DNA of 39,585 nt from Anthoceros angustus (GCA_010909165.1 VJWM01000361.1:1-39585), one strand, 5' to 3'; shown: positions 21,351 to 29,500, counted from the first letter of the stretch. Numbers and translations are program-made. The notes: generated by a model not told the origin, from the letters alone.

Positions 21351-21640
21351 TCATCCTCGGATTCTTCTTGAGTCCTCTTCCTCTTCCTCCGATGCTACCT
21401 CGGTCTCATCATCCTCCTCTTGAGAGTTCTTCATCTTGGTCAGACCCCGTTCTTCTTTTCTTCTTCCTCCGGGCGTCCTCGATCGTCGTTGGTGCATCGA
21501 TTCTTCGTAGTTCTCCGCCGCTCGGACCGCCTTGCTCACATCCTTCTCTGCCAACAGCAGCACGTGCTTAGCCATTGGCTTAGGTAAGCCAGCTGCGAAC
21601 CAACGTACCGCCTGCATGGTGGTGTGGGTGGGGTGTTGTC
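21351..21640 (-). pseudogene. Element A gag fragment, truncated at its front
   Basis: The minus strand reads TTMQAVRWFAAGLPKPMAKH, then EKDVSKAVRAAENYEESMHQ and a long acidic run (EEDDETEVASEEEEED). It matches the gag of element B (25,800-26,060). The front half of gag is missing, because an E-type LTR fragment begins at 21,640. Confidence 0.8.
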
Positions 21641-21735
21641 GCACGAGGTAAGCACTTGAATTCATATAAGCACTTCCTCGATCAACAACCAAGCAAACAA
21701 ATCTAATACGCATCTAGATATAGGTGCAACCAATC
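21640..21735 (-). repeat. Second copy of the first ~95 bp of the E LTR
   Basis: This near-exact direct repeat of 22,315-22,406 (minus-strand start ATTGGTTGCACC) abuts the E LTR on one side and element A gag on the other. It is either the truncated start of a second LTR or a local duplication. Confidence 0.75.
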
Positions 21736-21959
21736 AACAACGGAGGGAGTAGCTCGCGTCGTGGCACAAACACACTCTCCCACGAGAACAACACGCAAAT
21801 TCCTCACACATCGCTCTCGGGTCATAGCTTTGGCCTCCTCACAACACCTTGCATTGCATATCTAGAGGACAAGCTATGATCGAGCTTGTCCTCAATGGAA
21901 GGGTCTATATACTAGACCACAGCAGCATATTCCTAAGATATCCTATTGGCATCGATATG

Positions 21960-22110
21960 CGAAATATCCTAAGAATACACTATAATATGCAAGGAATATG
22001 CCAAAGCATATTACTTGAGCTTATCCACTTAGCTATTGTATCCTAAGAATACACTATAATATGCAAGGAATATGCCAAGCATATTACTTGAGCTTATCCA
22101 CTTATTGCTA
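21960..22110 (+). repeat. Tandem duplication of ~72 bp in E LTR
   Basis: A block beginning ATCCTAAGAATACACTATAA is repeated head to tail, differing by a few bases. Confidence 0.8.
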
Positions 22111-22116
22111 ACCATG

Positions 22117-22262
22117 TTTAATTAACACTAATCAATGCTTAATTAACATAAGCACATTAGATTAATTAACACTAATCAATGCTTAATTAACATAAGCACT
22201 TTAGATTAATTAACACTAATTACTTACTTAAAGATAAGTAATTAGATTAATTAATGCTAATC
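22117..22262 (+). repeat. AT-rich tandem repeats (TTAATTAACA family) in E LTR
   Basis: Repeated ~46-bp units contain TTAATTAACACTAATCAATG and shorter derivatives. Pure A/T with occasional C/G; no coding content. Confidence 0.75.
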
Positions 22263-22406
22263 AAACACTAAACCCAAGTGCAGATTAGTATCACACGGCA
22301 TGACGGTGCCATGCGAGGTAAGCACTTGAATTCATATAAGCACTTCCCCGACCAACAACCAAGCAAACAAATCTAATAGGCATCTAGATATATAGGTGCA
22401 ACCAAT

Positions 22407-22414
22407 CCCCCCCT
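22407..22414 (-). promoter_or_regulatory. Polypurine tract before E LTR
   Basis: The minus strand reads CAGGGGGGG followed by ATTGGTTG, a run of seven G at the LTR border. Confidence 0.55.
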
Positions 22415-22489
22415 GATAATGTGAGACTCTAAGTCAAAACATTATCATTAGTAGGACTACACACGTACGCACCTCATGTAGCGCATTGT

Positions 22490-22610
22490 GCACAAAACCA
22501 ATCTCCTTCGGGAATGTCGTCCAGAGGTTATGAACCTTGTCCATGAGTGGAGGCTTGTCTTCAGCATCCTCATGCGCCTGTCATGTGGACTACTCTCCCC
22601 CCCAGCCGGT
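22490..22610 (-). pseudogene. PHD-finger-like remnant of element E
   Basis: On the minus strand one frame reads PLDDIPEGDWFCAQC. This is the C-terminal half of a PHD finger (P-L-x-x-I-P-x-G-x-W-x-C-x-x-C), a zinc module that commonly reads histone H3 tails. Just ahead, in the neighbouring frame, is DEDAEDKPPLM-DKVHN, matching the acidic loop and the C-D-x-C/H middle of the finger with one Cys missing. The first Cys pair is not readable. The module lies after the gypsy pre-RT segment and before the LTR, so a large part of RT, RNase H and integrase seems deleted between them. PHD identity rests on the W-F-C-x-x-C block; frame slips make the rest uncertain. Confidence 0.5.
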
Positions 22611-22619
22611 TGCTCGTCA

Positions 22620-22795
22620 TTTTCTTCTTGCCTTACTGAGCCTGTGCCTCCTGCGGAACACTTGTTCATCCTTGATTAGTTCTATGTGGAACTTCCCTTT
22701 GGTGTACTTCCCCATCTCCGCAAGCGTGAAAGCAAACACATGTCGCGATGCCTCCAACAACTCCTTTAGCCGTTGGTTGCTCTTCAACTCGGCCT
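22620..22795 (-). pseudogene. Element E gypsy pre-RT segment
   Basis: One clean minus-strand frame reads ELKSNQRLKELLEASRHVF, AFTLAEMGKYTKGKFHIEL and VFRRRHRLSK. This is the diagnostic gypsy segment just before RT (compare FAFKVTDMKGIP...HRIDL...VRIRQYKLNPK in element B at 28,180-28,280). It proves that the methyltransferase next to it belongs to a Ty3/gypsy polyprotein. RT itself is missing after this point. Confidence 0.88.
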
Positions 22796-22799
22796 GTTA

Positions 22800-22930
22800 A
22801 CCACTCATGTAGCGTGGCTCGGATGGCTTGCACGCTTCCTCTGGCCACTCTCCTTGCCTCCAAACTCGCCTTCTCTTGTTGAGATGCGAGTCTTTGGAAT
22901 GTCCTTCACCCCAAGACCCAGCTTCTTCAA
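22800..22930 (-). pseudogene. Element E Lys-rich linker between methyltransferase and RT
   Basis: The minus strand reads ETKKARLKKLGLGVKDIPK then TREGEFGGKESGQRKRA, a basic linker that directly follows the methyltransferase C-terminal motif, though a frame change separates them. No domain is recognised. Confidence 0.55.
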
Positions 22931-23490
22931 CCTCGCCTTCTTGGTTTCGAGTTGGTAAGCGACTCAGCAACAACGTCATCATGTTCATGTCAAATGCTTG
23001 CCCAAGCAATCGACACCGTTCCTTCTCGGTCACTCCTCGGATCATGCCAAAATCCTCTGGACTTGCTTCTTCACGCTCATGCATCTTGGCACATTCTCCA
23101 ACATGTATCCGAGGCCTTTCTTGCCCTTTACGGATCAAGCGCAAGATCCTCATCGGTCATAGAACAATGCTGTTCGTGGATCCTTCAGACCTTGACCCTT
23201 TCCTGCAGAGGATAGTCCTTGACACTCCCAACCTGCGATGACAAGGTCCACCGGTTGCCCAAGACAACTCAAATGGGACAACCCTATCATGCGAACATCC
23301 ATCGGCGCCCGGTAACCCTTCACCGACTCCACGTCGAGGTTAGGGTACTCCCCATCAAGTCTCTTACGGCTTCGTGACACAATCCTTGCTTTTGGATCCG
23401 GGTCACAATGCACGTATCTTCGCACTTTGATGCCACACTTGACGCTTCCAAGCGATGCGATGCCTCCAAAGAGTTCCACCATCACTATGC
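22930..23490 (-). pseudogene. Cytosine-5 DNA methyltransferase domain carried by gypsy element E
   Basis: On the minus strand from 23,485 one frame runs 111 codons and reads VELFGGIASL (motif I, S-adenosylmethionine binding), then YVHCDPDPKARIV (acidic motif II region) and DLVIAGWECQGLSSAG plus GLKDPRTALFYD (motif IV, with the catalytic Cys followed by Gln). After one slip come ILRLI and GYMLENVP (motif VI, Glu-Asn-Val), and finally GVTEKERCRLLGQAFDMN (motif IX/X region, like the RLLG block of DNMT3/DRM enzymes). These transfer a methyl group to cytosine C5 in DNA. Motif VIII and the target-recognition part (roughly 100 residues) are missing between motif VI and IX, and two or more frameshifts are present, so this copy is inactive. 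Glu replaces the usual Pro before the catalytic Cys, which may be a family trait. It lies between protease and RT. Confidence 0.87.
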
Positions 23491-23807
23491 GTCTTCCGAG
23501 GTCGCCATGTGATCACGGTGTTTAGGTCACAAACAGCTCAACCCTAGGCAAGAACTTGTTCTCGGCTCATAGGACCGGTCCTCTTGCACCATCCTCCACA
23601 GCTTTTGCGGCTCATTCTTTGCGATCACCAGCTCCGTCCGGTGACTTGAAGAACCTCCTCGAGGGTGGTTGCAACCCTAGCTTGTCTTCCTCCTCCTCGT
23701 CGAAATCCTCCATCGGTCGATTGCGGTTGTTAGACACACGCCAAGAGGTTCAAGCACGTATGGCGTGTCCTTCCTCTGTAAACACGGGTGAGCTGGCAAT
23801 GAGGTTC
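23491..23807 (-). pseudogene. Element E protease-methyltransferase linker
   Basis: Broken minus-strand frames occupy this region, including MEDFDEEEEDKLGLQPP near 23,715-23,660, an acidic linker, and a following frame ELVIAKNEPQKLWRMVQED. I cannot assign a domain. It connects the protease to the methyltransferase. Confidence 0.5.
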
Positions 23808-24200
23808 TCATGATCCTTGCCATGCGTTGAGGGATGCGGGCAATCCGTTCATCGGTTTTGCTCCAGCTTCTAAGACATCAAATGTGTCTGCATCAGTGAC
23901 CAAGCAGTGTACCTCAACAAAGGTGAAGTCTGCTGTTCTTGGTTTGAATGAAACCTTCAGCTTGTACCTTGTCACCCCAACACATGCTCCGTGGTCCCAG
24001 TAGATGCGGATCTTCCACTTGGTTTCCTTCAACCTTTCTTGGTGGAGACCCAACGCTTCCTTCACTCTTCTTCCAACGATCACCGGTGCTCGGTGTCAAT
24101 CAACACCCTCCTTGGTGCGAATCCATTGATTTCAATGTGCCTCTCCCGATTGTTGACCAAAGCCACTCCCACTCGTGCGACATTCCGCTTCCACGAGATG
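23808..24200 (-). pseudogene. Element E aspartic protease
   Basis: This is a retropepsin-type protease that would cut the Gag-Pol polyprotein. On the minus strand, RVGVALVNNRERHIEINGF and RRVLIDT are followed, after a one- to two-base slip at about 24,095, by PVIVGRRVKEALGL. Restoring the frame conceptually gives the D-T-G-A active-site pattern and the following ALGL helix. The rest of the fold (FVEVHCLVTDADTFDVLEAG, LPASLNAW) is intact to 23,820. It differs clearly from the protease of A/B (LDTGSGVNLI), so E is a separate family. Confidence 0.8.
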
Positions 24201-24227
24201 CTTGGTTCGAGGTCGACAATGACATCA

Positions 24228-24850
24228 TTACTGTTGTGGCAAATCTTGGACACTTGCGTCTTCAAGGGTTGTCAACATCCGCCGAGTCAAACCCACGACT
24301 TCCTTCACGCTCAACCCCATGTCTTGTAGGTGAAACATGGCATCTCCGAGCTTTTGTGCCATCGTCTCGTCGACAATCGGCATGGGTTTCTCCACATCGC
24401 CCACTCGGACTTTGATGTTGCTCCCAGTTGCTCCTGTTGGCAATGGCTCAAACGACTTTGGCATCTTGGCATAGGTTCGGGAAGAGGATCCGAAGCTTCC
24501 TTCCGTGTCTTCCGTGACCGCAGTGTCAAGACATCCTCTTCTTCCTCGAGCTATCTTCTCGTAGCGAGGTTTCTTCCTGCCCTTGGATCCGTCAGCCGCC
24601 ATGTATCCAAGCTTGTGCTCATCTTCTTCGTCCTCGATGATGAACGCCGCCTCCTTGATCTTCGCCTTCCGCACCAACTTCTCCAGCTTTGCAAGGCGTG
24701 CCACGAGCCGCCCATCGCCTTCTTTGATGCTTCCGTTTCTTTTGTCCACGGGACTTCGCCTGCCTCCTCCACGCGCCTTTGCTCTTGATTTTGTGGATGA
24801 GGTTGGCGAGATGCATTGGCGGGGTTCTGCTCGATAACCCGTGAGGCCGC
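24228..24850 (-). pseudogene. Element E gag C-terminal region
   Basis: A long minus-strand frame reads VARLAKLEKLVRKAKIKEAA (coiled-coil-like helix), DEEDEHKLGYMAADGSKG, EKIARGRRGCLDTAVTED, then SNIKVRVGDVEKPMPIVDET and LSVKEVVGLTRRMLTTLEDA. It lies between the zinc knuckles and the protease and is the cleanest long coding stretch of element E. I do not recognise a named domain. It corresponds to the gag tail and protease leader of other gypsy elements. Confidence 0.7.
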
Positions 24851-25000
24851 AATTCGGATGCTTCTCCCAACATGCCGCTTCATTGTGCCTGCATTCTCCC
24901 ACACCTAGGGCATGGCTCCTCACCCTTGACTCCTCCGAATGCATGCTCGCACTCATGAGGGGAATGGTCCATCCCTCGGCACCTCACGCAGGGCTCGCCA
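24850..25000 (-). pseudogene. Element E gag with two CCHC zinc knuckles
   Basis: The minus strand reads CVRCRGMDHSPHEC (about 24,990-24,950), a perfect CX2CX4HX4C knuckle. After EHAFGGVKGEEP it reads CPRCG and, with a one-base slip, ECRHNEAAC (about 24,925-24,885), a second knuckle with the same spacing. These nucleocapsid fingers bind the element's RNA. Two knuckles in tandem are typical of retroviral-type Gag. Confidence 0.82.
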
Positions 25001-25230
25001 CTTGGGTGGGCTGGCTTGTCTCGAGCTCCTCCACTCGACCTCCGCGTCGGTCATGTCGTCCACCACTCCTACTTGTCTTTGGAGTAATCACTTGCAGCAC
25101 GAGAGAAAGTGTCACGGGCCCTATCTTGTCGACCATCTCGTACACTTCCTTGAGGGTGTAGTGTTGCCCTTCGTCGTGCACCGCTTGTTGCACCTTCATC
25201 GCGGTGCATATGGTCACGAAGTCGCGCCAC
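25000..25230 (-). pseudogene. Element E gag capsid end, truncated
   Basis: The minus strand from 25,229 reads KMWRDFVTICTAMKVQQAVH, then HYTLKEVYEMVDK, and after a slip leads into the zinc knuckles. It looks like the end of a capsid domain (helices before the nucleocapsid). Earlier gag is missing, cut at the junction with element B's primer site at 25,230-25,235. Confidence 0.65.
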
Positions 25231-25234
25231 ATTT

Positions 25235-25252
25235 TGGCGCCTGCCGGGAATG
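25235..25252 (+). promoter_or_regulatory. Element B primer-binding site (Asp tRNA type)
   Basis: TGGCGCCTGCCGGGAATG resembles the plant gypsy primer site TGGCGCC(GT)TGCCGGGG used by Tat/Athila-like elements. The context CATTTTGGCGCC is the same as in element D (34,249-34,260). The B gag ATG lies 227 bp downstream. The LTR that should precede it is absent; element E lies there instead. Confidence 0.65.
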
Positions 25253-25461
25253 AAATCGCCCAGCGTGGATGCGTGGAGGGCGTGAGGTAGTTAAGGACGA
25301 CCACCGAGAGGACGCCAGATCGCCGAGCGCCCGAGCGCAGTAACGTGAGAGGCAACGAGCTCGGCGAGGTCACCACCAATGTAAGCGTGGTGGGTTGTCG
25401 GATCGTGAGGAGGCGGCACCAAGTCAGTGCGGTAAGGAGGTTCCTCAACCCTTGCCGATCG

Positions 25462-26131
25462 ATGGCAACAACGTCGACCAAGCAAGCGTATTCCCTCTTT
25501 GGAGGTAAGAAGGAGAGGCCGAAACCTTCGTGGAGGATTTGTGTCGGGCAAACTTCAACGGAGAAGGTTCGGATCAGACTCATCCAAATTGCTCCAAGGG
25601 GTCCTCGGGGACAGCCTGGTACGGAGGAAGTACCGCCTAACTCCCCCTCGCAACCTTGAAGCATTGAAGGATGCCTTCTTAGAAAGATTCCGTGGAATCG
25701 ATCAAGAAGGCTACGTCTTGTCCAAACTCGAGAACACAGGCGAGGCAAGGCGGAGAAGTTGGGATCGTACATCGAGCGGTTCTGACGCTTGGGACCCACT
25801 CACACTACCATGCGGTGATGCGTTGGTTCGCGGTGGCTTATCCAAGCCAATGGCTAAGCACGTCTTCTTTGTTGGCGAAGAAGGATGTGAGCAAGGCGGT
25901 CGGGCGGAGAACTATGAAGAATCGATGCACCAACGGCCGAGGACTCCTCCAGGAGGAAAGAAGAAAAAGAAGAAACGGGGGTCGGACTCCGAAGATGAAG
26001 AACCCTCGGAAGAGGAGGATGATGAGACCGAGGTAGCATCGGAGGAGGAGGAAGAGGACTCTGAAGAAGAATCCGAGGATGTCATGGAAGAAGAAGAACC
26101 CGCCGAAGAATTAAGAAGAAAAAGCCCGTAG
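25462..26131 (+). pseudogene. Element B gag
   Basis: A candidate ATG at 25,462 starts MATTSTKQAYSLFGGKKERP. After two frame slips come LEALKDAFLERFRGIDQEGY and RWFAVAYP/SKPMAKHV, the capsid core of a plant gypsy gag. ENYEESMHQR and a long acidic/Lys segment (KKKKKKRGSDSEDEEPSEEE, then further Glu/Asp runs) end at about 26,110. Capsid helices and the hinge are shared with A. The Glu/Asp-rich tail (over half acidic across ~60 residues) is unusual for Gag, which is normally basic at this end. Frameshifts make it a pseudogene. Confidence 0.8.
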
Positions 26132-26299
26132 TCGGAGGGTGGAGAAGAAGGAGGTCATGATGCCCTTGCGATGCGAGAGGTCCGACCCGACTCCTTTGAA
26201 GGAAGTAGCGGGCCGAGGGAAGATCCGAACGGTAATGAAGAGGGTGGAGGAGTTGACGATCAACCGGTGAAGGATAAAGAACAGGCGAAGGCGGCCACC

Positions 26300-26720
26300 A
26301 CAGTCCGGACTCATACGTGGTGCGGTGTGTCACCAACATGGGCATTGGGCTAGCGCCCCTCGGACCCGTGAACCGGTGGAGTATGACTACGGGAAGAGTC
26401 GAGGAGCAGGTGGAGGATGCATACCAAGTGCAAGAAACCACCAGATCCTGTGACGGGGCGTGCACCCTCGGCTGGTCCATCCCATGCATCGACCTCCGAT
26501 GCACCGCATGGGAGCCCCTCCAGAATTCTCGGGCGGCGGTGGTGCTCAGGCTGTGGGAACCCGGGCACTACTCCAACGTGTCCACTTTTCAGCAAAACGG
26601 GACTTTGAGCGCTGTGTGGAGTATGTGCAGCAGGGGCATGGCGGCGGTACCTTGTGTCCGAATCCTCGTTCGAGGGCAGTGCGCTCGCCACCGCAGGCTG
26701 CGACGCCTCGCCTCCCTCCC
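26300..26720 (+). pseudogene. Element B gag zinc-knuckle region
   Basis: A CVTNMGIG stretch lies near 26,324-26,350. Near 26,542 WCSGCGNPG is followed after a slip by HYSNV, giving CX2CX4HX4C spacing if the frame were continuous. Further on, FERCVEYVQQGHGGGTLCPN (26,600-26,665) could be another Cys-His element. It is the nucleocapsid part of gag, frame-broken. Confidence 0.6.
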
Positions 26721-27160
26721 TAAAAGCTGCGCCCGATTGATAGGACTTACGGTTGGCGGCGGAGTGGGAGGAGGCGCCGAGGAGCTTGGGCAGTGGTACA
26801 AGCAAGTTCGGCTAAGGAGGAGGAGGAGGAGGAAGAGGACTCAAGATGAAGAACCCTCGGAAGAGGAGGAAGGAAAGGAAAGGAGGCAGTTTAAGAGGAA
26901 GAAAAATGGGGATAGTCCACGGATACGGAGGGCGGAACACTGCGAAGGAGGCGCCAAGGAGGCGAGTTAAATCGGGCAGCTCGCCGGAAGAACCCAAAAC
27001 CCGGAAATGGGGAGAAGCGGACTCACCCAAGGCAACACCTTGATTCCACGGATGGTCCGAAGTAGAGATGAGGAAGAAATCGGCGGGACCCAGTGGTCCG
27101 ACCACCACAGGCGGTGGCGGCTGGAAGGTCAAGGCGGACGCGGACAAAAGGAGCCATCCA
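26721..27160 (+). pseudogene. Element B gag tail / linker to protease
   Basis: This repetitive charged region has a poly-Glu/Arg stretch (GGA repeats at 26,815-26,840), a second copy of the acidic DEEPSEEEE motif seen in gag, and a Lys/Arg-rich linker. It leads directly into TPFKVADLMMDQQHLVSL. No domain is recognised. Confidence 0.55.
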
Positions 27161-27564
27161 CGCCTTTCAAGGTGGCCGACTTGATGATGGACCAACAACA
27201 CTTGGTGTCCCTTAGGCAGTTGTTAAAAGACAACCCGAAGTATCGGCAGGAAGTCCGGAGGGCCATCAGGGAGACACAACCACGCCGAAACTCCTTGGCC
27301 CGGAAGGGCAAGAACGTGGAGGTAAGGGTAGTATCTCATACGGACCCCGGGGCGCCAGTGGTTCAGGTAGAAATTGCGGGGTGTGTGATTAAGAACGTGC
27401 CCCTGGACACGGGGTCAGGAGTGAACCTCATCACGGAGGCCACCGCAAGACGGTTGGGGTTCACCGCCTTTGAGCCATCCACCAAAACCCTCAGGATGGC
27501 GGACATGTCACGGCGTGAGAGTTGTCCGAGTCCAAGCCACCATAGCGGAGCCCCTATACATTAG
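27160..27564 (+). pseudogene. Element B aspartic protease
   Basis: A continuous plus-strand frame (part of 27,007-27,564) carries TPFKVADLMMDQQHLVSL, then APVVQVEIAGCVIKNVPLDT with GSGVNLITEATARRLGF following (about 27,350-27,465), and FEPSTKTLRMADMS. The D-T-G-S active site is intact, as is the hydrophobic run before it. It would process the element's polyprotein. The frame ends soon after, and the rest (VRVVRVQATIAEPLYIRFVV) continues in another frame. This is the best-preserved protease in the window. Confidence 0.88.
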
Positions 27565-27940
27565 ATTTGTCGTCATCGGACCACGGACCTCGGGGTGAGG
27601 TCTGTTAGGCGACCACAGTGGGGACTCGAGACAAAACTACACTTGGAAGGAAATACACTTCAAGCCGATGGGGATCCAAGGTGAGGGAAGGACGGGTAGC
27701 GATTACAGGTAAGGACACATCTTGTGGTGGCAAGTAAGCACCACGGTACACCTCCGCCAAGGCAGTGGGGACGATGAGCGCGAGGATACGAATGAGGACT
27801 ACCCTTTCCCAAAATCTCGTGGTCAGAAGAATGGACTAGGAGGGACACTTTGGAGGCGGAGGTGATCGATTGCTTCAAGTGGAAGTCGCGGAGGACGAAC
27901 AAAGGCGGGGAACCCACCGGATGAGGAGGACCCCGAAGAA
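27565..27940 (+). pseudogene. Element B protease-RT spacer
   Basis: The region continues the protease fold briefly (FVVIGPRTS near 27,570-27,595) and then is frame-broken. It is the counterpart of the duplicated block in element A. No further domain is seen. Confidence 0.55.
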
Positions 27941-28438
27941 GTGACCCGGTTCACCTCAGACGAACTCTTCCGAGAGTGGGGAATGCGTGAAGATGAACCG
28001 CGGGTGGAGGATGATGGCTTTGGGCGTAGCGAAGCGGCGAGGGAAAGAGAGACGGTCAATCCTGACGATGTGGAAGACGTGGAGGTTCGCCCAGGGAAAT
28101 TCCTAAAATTCCGCAAGGGTATGCCATCGGAGCTGAAACAAGACCTCACACAGTTGTTGGGGGAATTCAGCGAGGTGTTCGCTTTCAAGGTCACGGACAT
28201 GAAGGGCATTCCGAAACAGTGGGGCGAACACCGGATAGATCTGAAGCCAGGAGCGGTGCCTGTTCGGATTCGGCAGTATAAACTGAATCCCAAGCACTCG
28301 CTCAAGGTCAAGGAAGTCCTGGATAAGTATCTGGAGGCAGACATCATCTTCCCAATCGTGAACAGTGAGTGGGTGGCGCCCATTGTTGTCAAGAAAGCAG
28401 AAGGGATGTTCGTGTCTATCAGATCGGAGAAAGCTTAA
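27941..28438 (+). pseudogene. Element B pre-RT and RT N-terminus
   Basis: A clean 165-codon plus-strand frame reads ELKQDLTQLLGEFSEVFAFK, MKGIPKQWGEHRIDLKPGA, VRIRQYKLNPKHSLKVKEVL and SEWVAPIVVKKAEG. This is the standard gypsy lead-in to reverse transcriptase and its first fingers block. The frame stops just before the palm, where the sequence continues broken to about 28,970. Confidence 0.9.
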
Positions 28439-28970
28439 CGCCATACAGAAGGACCATTTCCCATGCCCTTTGTAGGCGACATCTTGGACAAGGTGGCGGA
28501 CATACCTACTCCTTCTTGGGCGGCTACTCGGCTACAACCCGCACCTAAGGGAGTCGGGAGGATAAGACAACATTCACCACGGAGTGGGGCGTTTGCCTAA
28601 ACGAAGCGCCGGATGACAGAGCACCGGATCATTTATGCGGATGGTGACCAATGTCTTAGATTTCGAGGACTTCATGGAGGTGTTCTTGGGCGACCCTGCG
28701 TGCGAGAAGAGGACAAACACGTTGGACATCTGCGGAAGTGCTTGGAGCGATGTAGGAGACTCAACTATGCATCAGGAATGCTACTTGGTGACGAGAGGGA
28801 ATCTTGTTGGGACACGCGTGTCGGCAAGAGGATAGAGGTGGACCAAGACAAGGTGAAGGTCATTCACCCTGCGGCCGCCTCGAACTTGAAGGAGTTACGA
28901 TTCACAGGCATGGTGGGTTACTATAGGCGTTTCATCCAAGATTTTGCAAAGCGGGCCTCCAACTGAGCTA
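28439..28970 (+). pseudogene. Element B reverse transcriptase palm, catalytically lost
   Basis: Pieces of the RT palm are recognisable by comparison with A: FLGGYSATTR replaces FLDGYSGYNQ (28,513-28,540), and FMEVFLGDPACEKR replaces FMEVFLDDFCVHG (28,671-28,712). Both catalytic Asp positions thus read Gly (first Asp, and the first of the Asp pair). The thumb reads MVGYYRRFIQDFAKRAS (28,910-28,960). Several slips break it. Confidence 0.8.
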
Positions 28971-29500
28971 CTCGGGAAGGAGGAAGAATGGACTGGACAC
29001 GAGAAGGGAGGCGGCATTCGAGACCTCAGACCACTCGTCGGTGCCCAGTCAAAGGACCTGACTGGGAAAGCGGTTCCATGTGTATGTGGATGTCGCCTTC
29101 GCCAGTAGTGCTCGATCAAAAGATGATAAGCGGAGGGATCACCCAATCTACTACGCGGAAGACAGCTCACGCCGCGGAGGTACACTACTACGGAGCGAGA
29201 GGCATTGGGAATGGTATACAGCGATTGAAATTCGAGACACTACCGCCCAATGAGTTTGTGTTCTATGTTGATCACTTGGCTCAAGCACTTGGTGAACAAG
29301 GCGACTTGTCCGGACGGTGCGAGGTGGATTACTGTTCTGGAGTTCACATTTGAGGTGGAGACTAGGCAAGGCGGCAACACCAAAGCGACTTCTTGTCCAG
29401 TTAAAGCGGAGCCATCTGCGGGATCGAGGACGCCTTCCGGATGAGGAATTGGTGGCGGCGATAGAGGAGGAAGCAGGCCGGACAAACCCTAAGGCGGGAA
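28971..29500 (+). pseudogene. Element B RNase H, broken
   Basis: Fragments in shifting frames include YVDVAFA-like and LDQKMISGG (29,075-29,130), LPPNEFVFYVDHLA (29,244-29,285), FTFEVETRQGGN (29,343-29,378) and EELVAAIEEEAG (29,442-29,475). The order is the same as in A. It is non-functional. Confidence 0.75.

Larger units (their letters stand above)
21737..22406 (-). mobile_element. LTR-like sequence at the 3' end of element E
   Basis: About 670 bp lies on the minus strand after the polypurine tract at 22,407-22,414. It begins ATTGGTTGCACC, contains a TATA-like box (AGTATATAGA, complement of 21,904-21,913), and ends near 21,737. The middle is AT-rich and carries two tandem duplications (see the repeat entries). 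Assignment to element E rests on position and the purine tract only, as the other LTR is not in the window. Confidence 0.5.

Noticed and set aside
24330-24788. A 152-codon plus-strand open frame opposite element E gag
   Set aside because: It is the mirror of a better-supported minus-strand gag frame, Leu/Arg/Ser-rich, with no domain.
25499-26131. Element B gag as a host acidic nuclear protein
   Set aside because: It carries gag capsid patches, follows a tRNA primer site, and is mirrored in element A, so it belongs to the retrotransposon.
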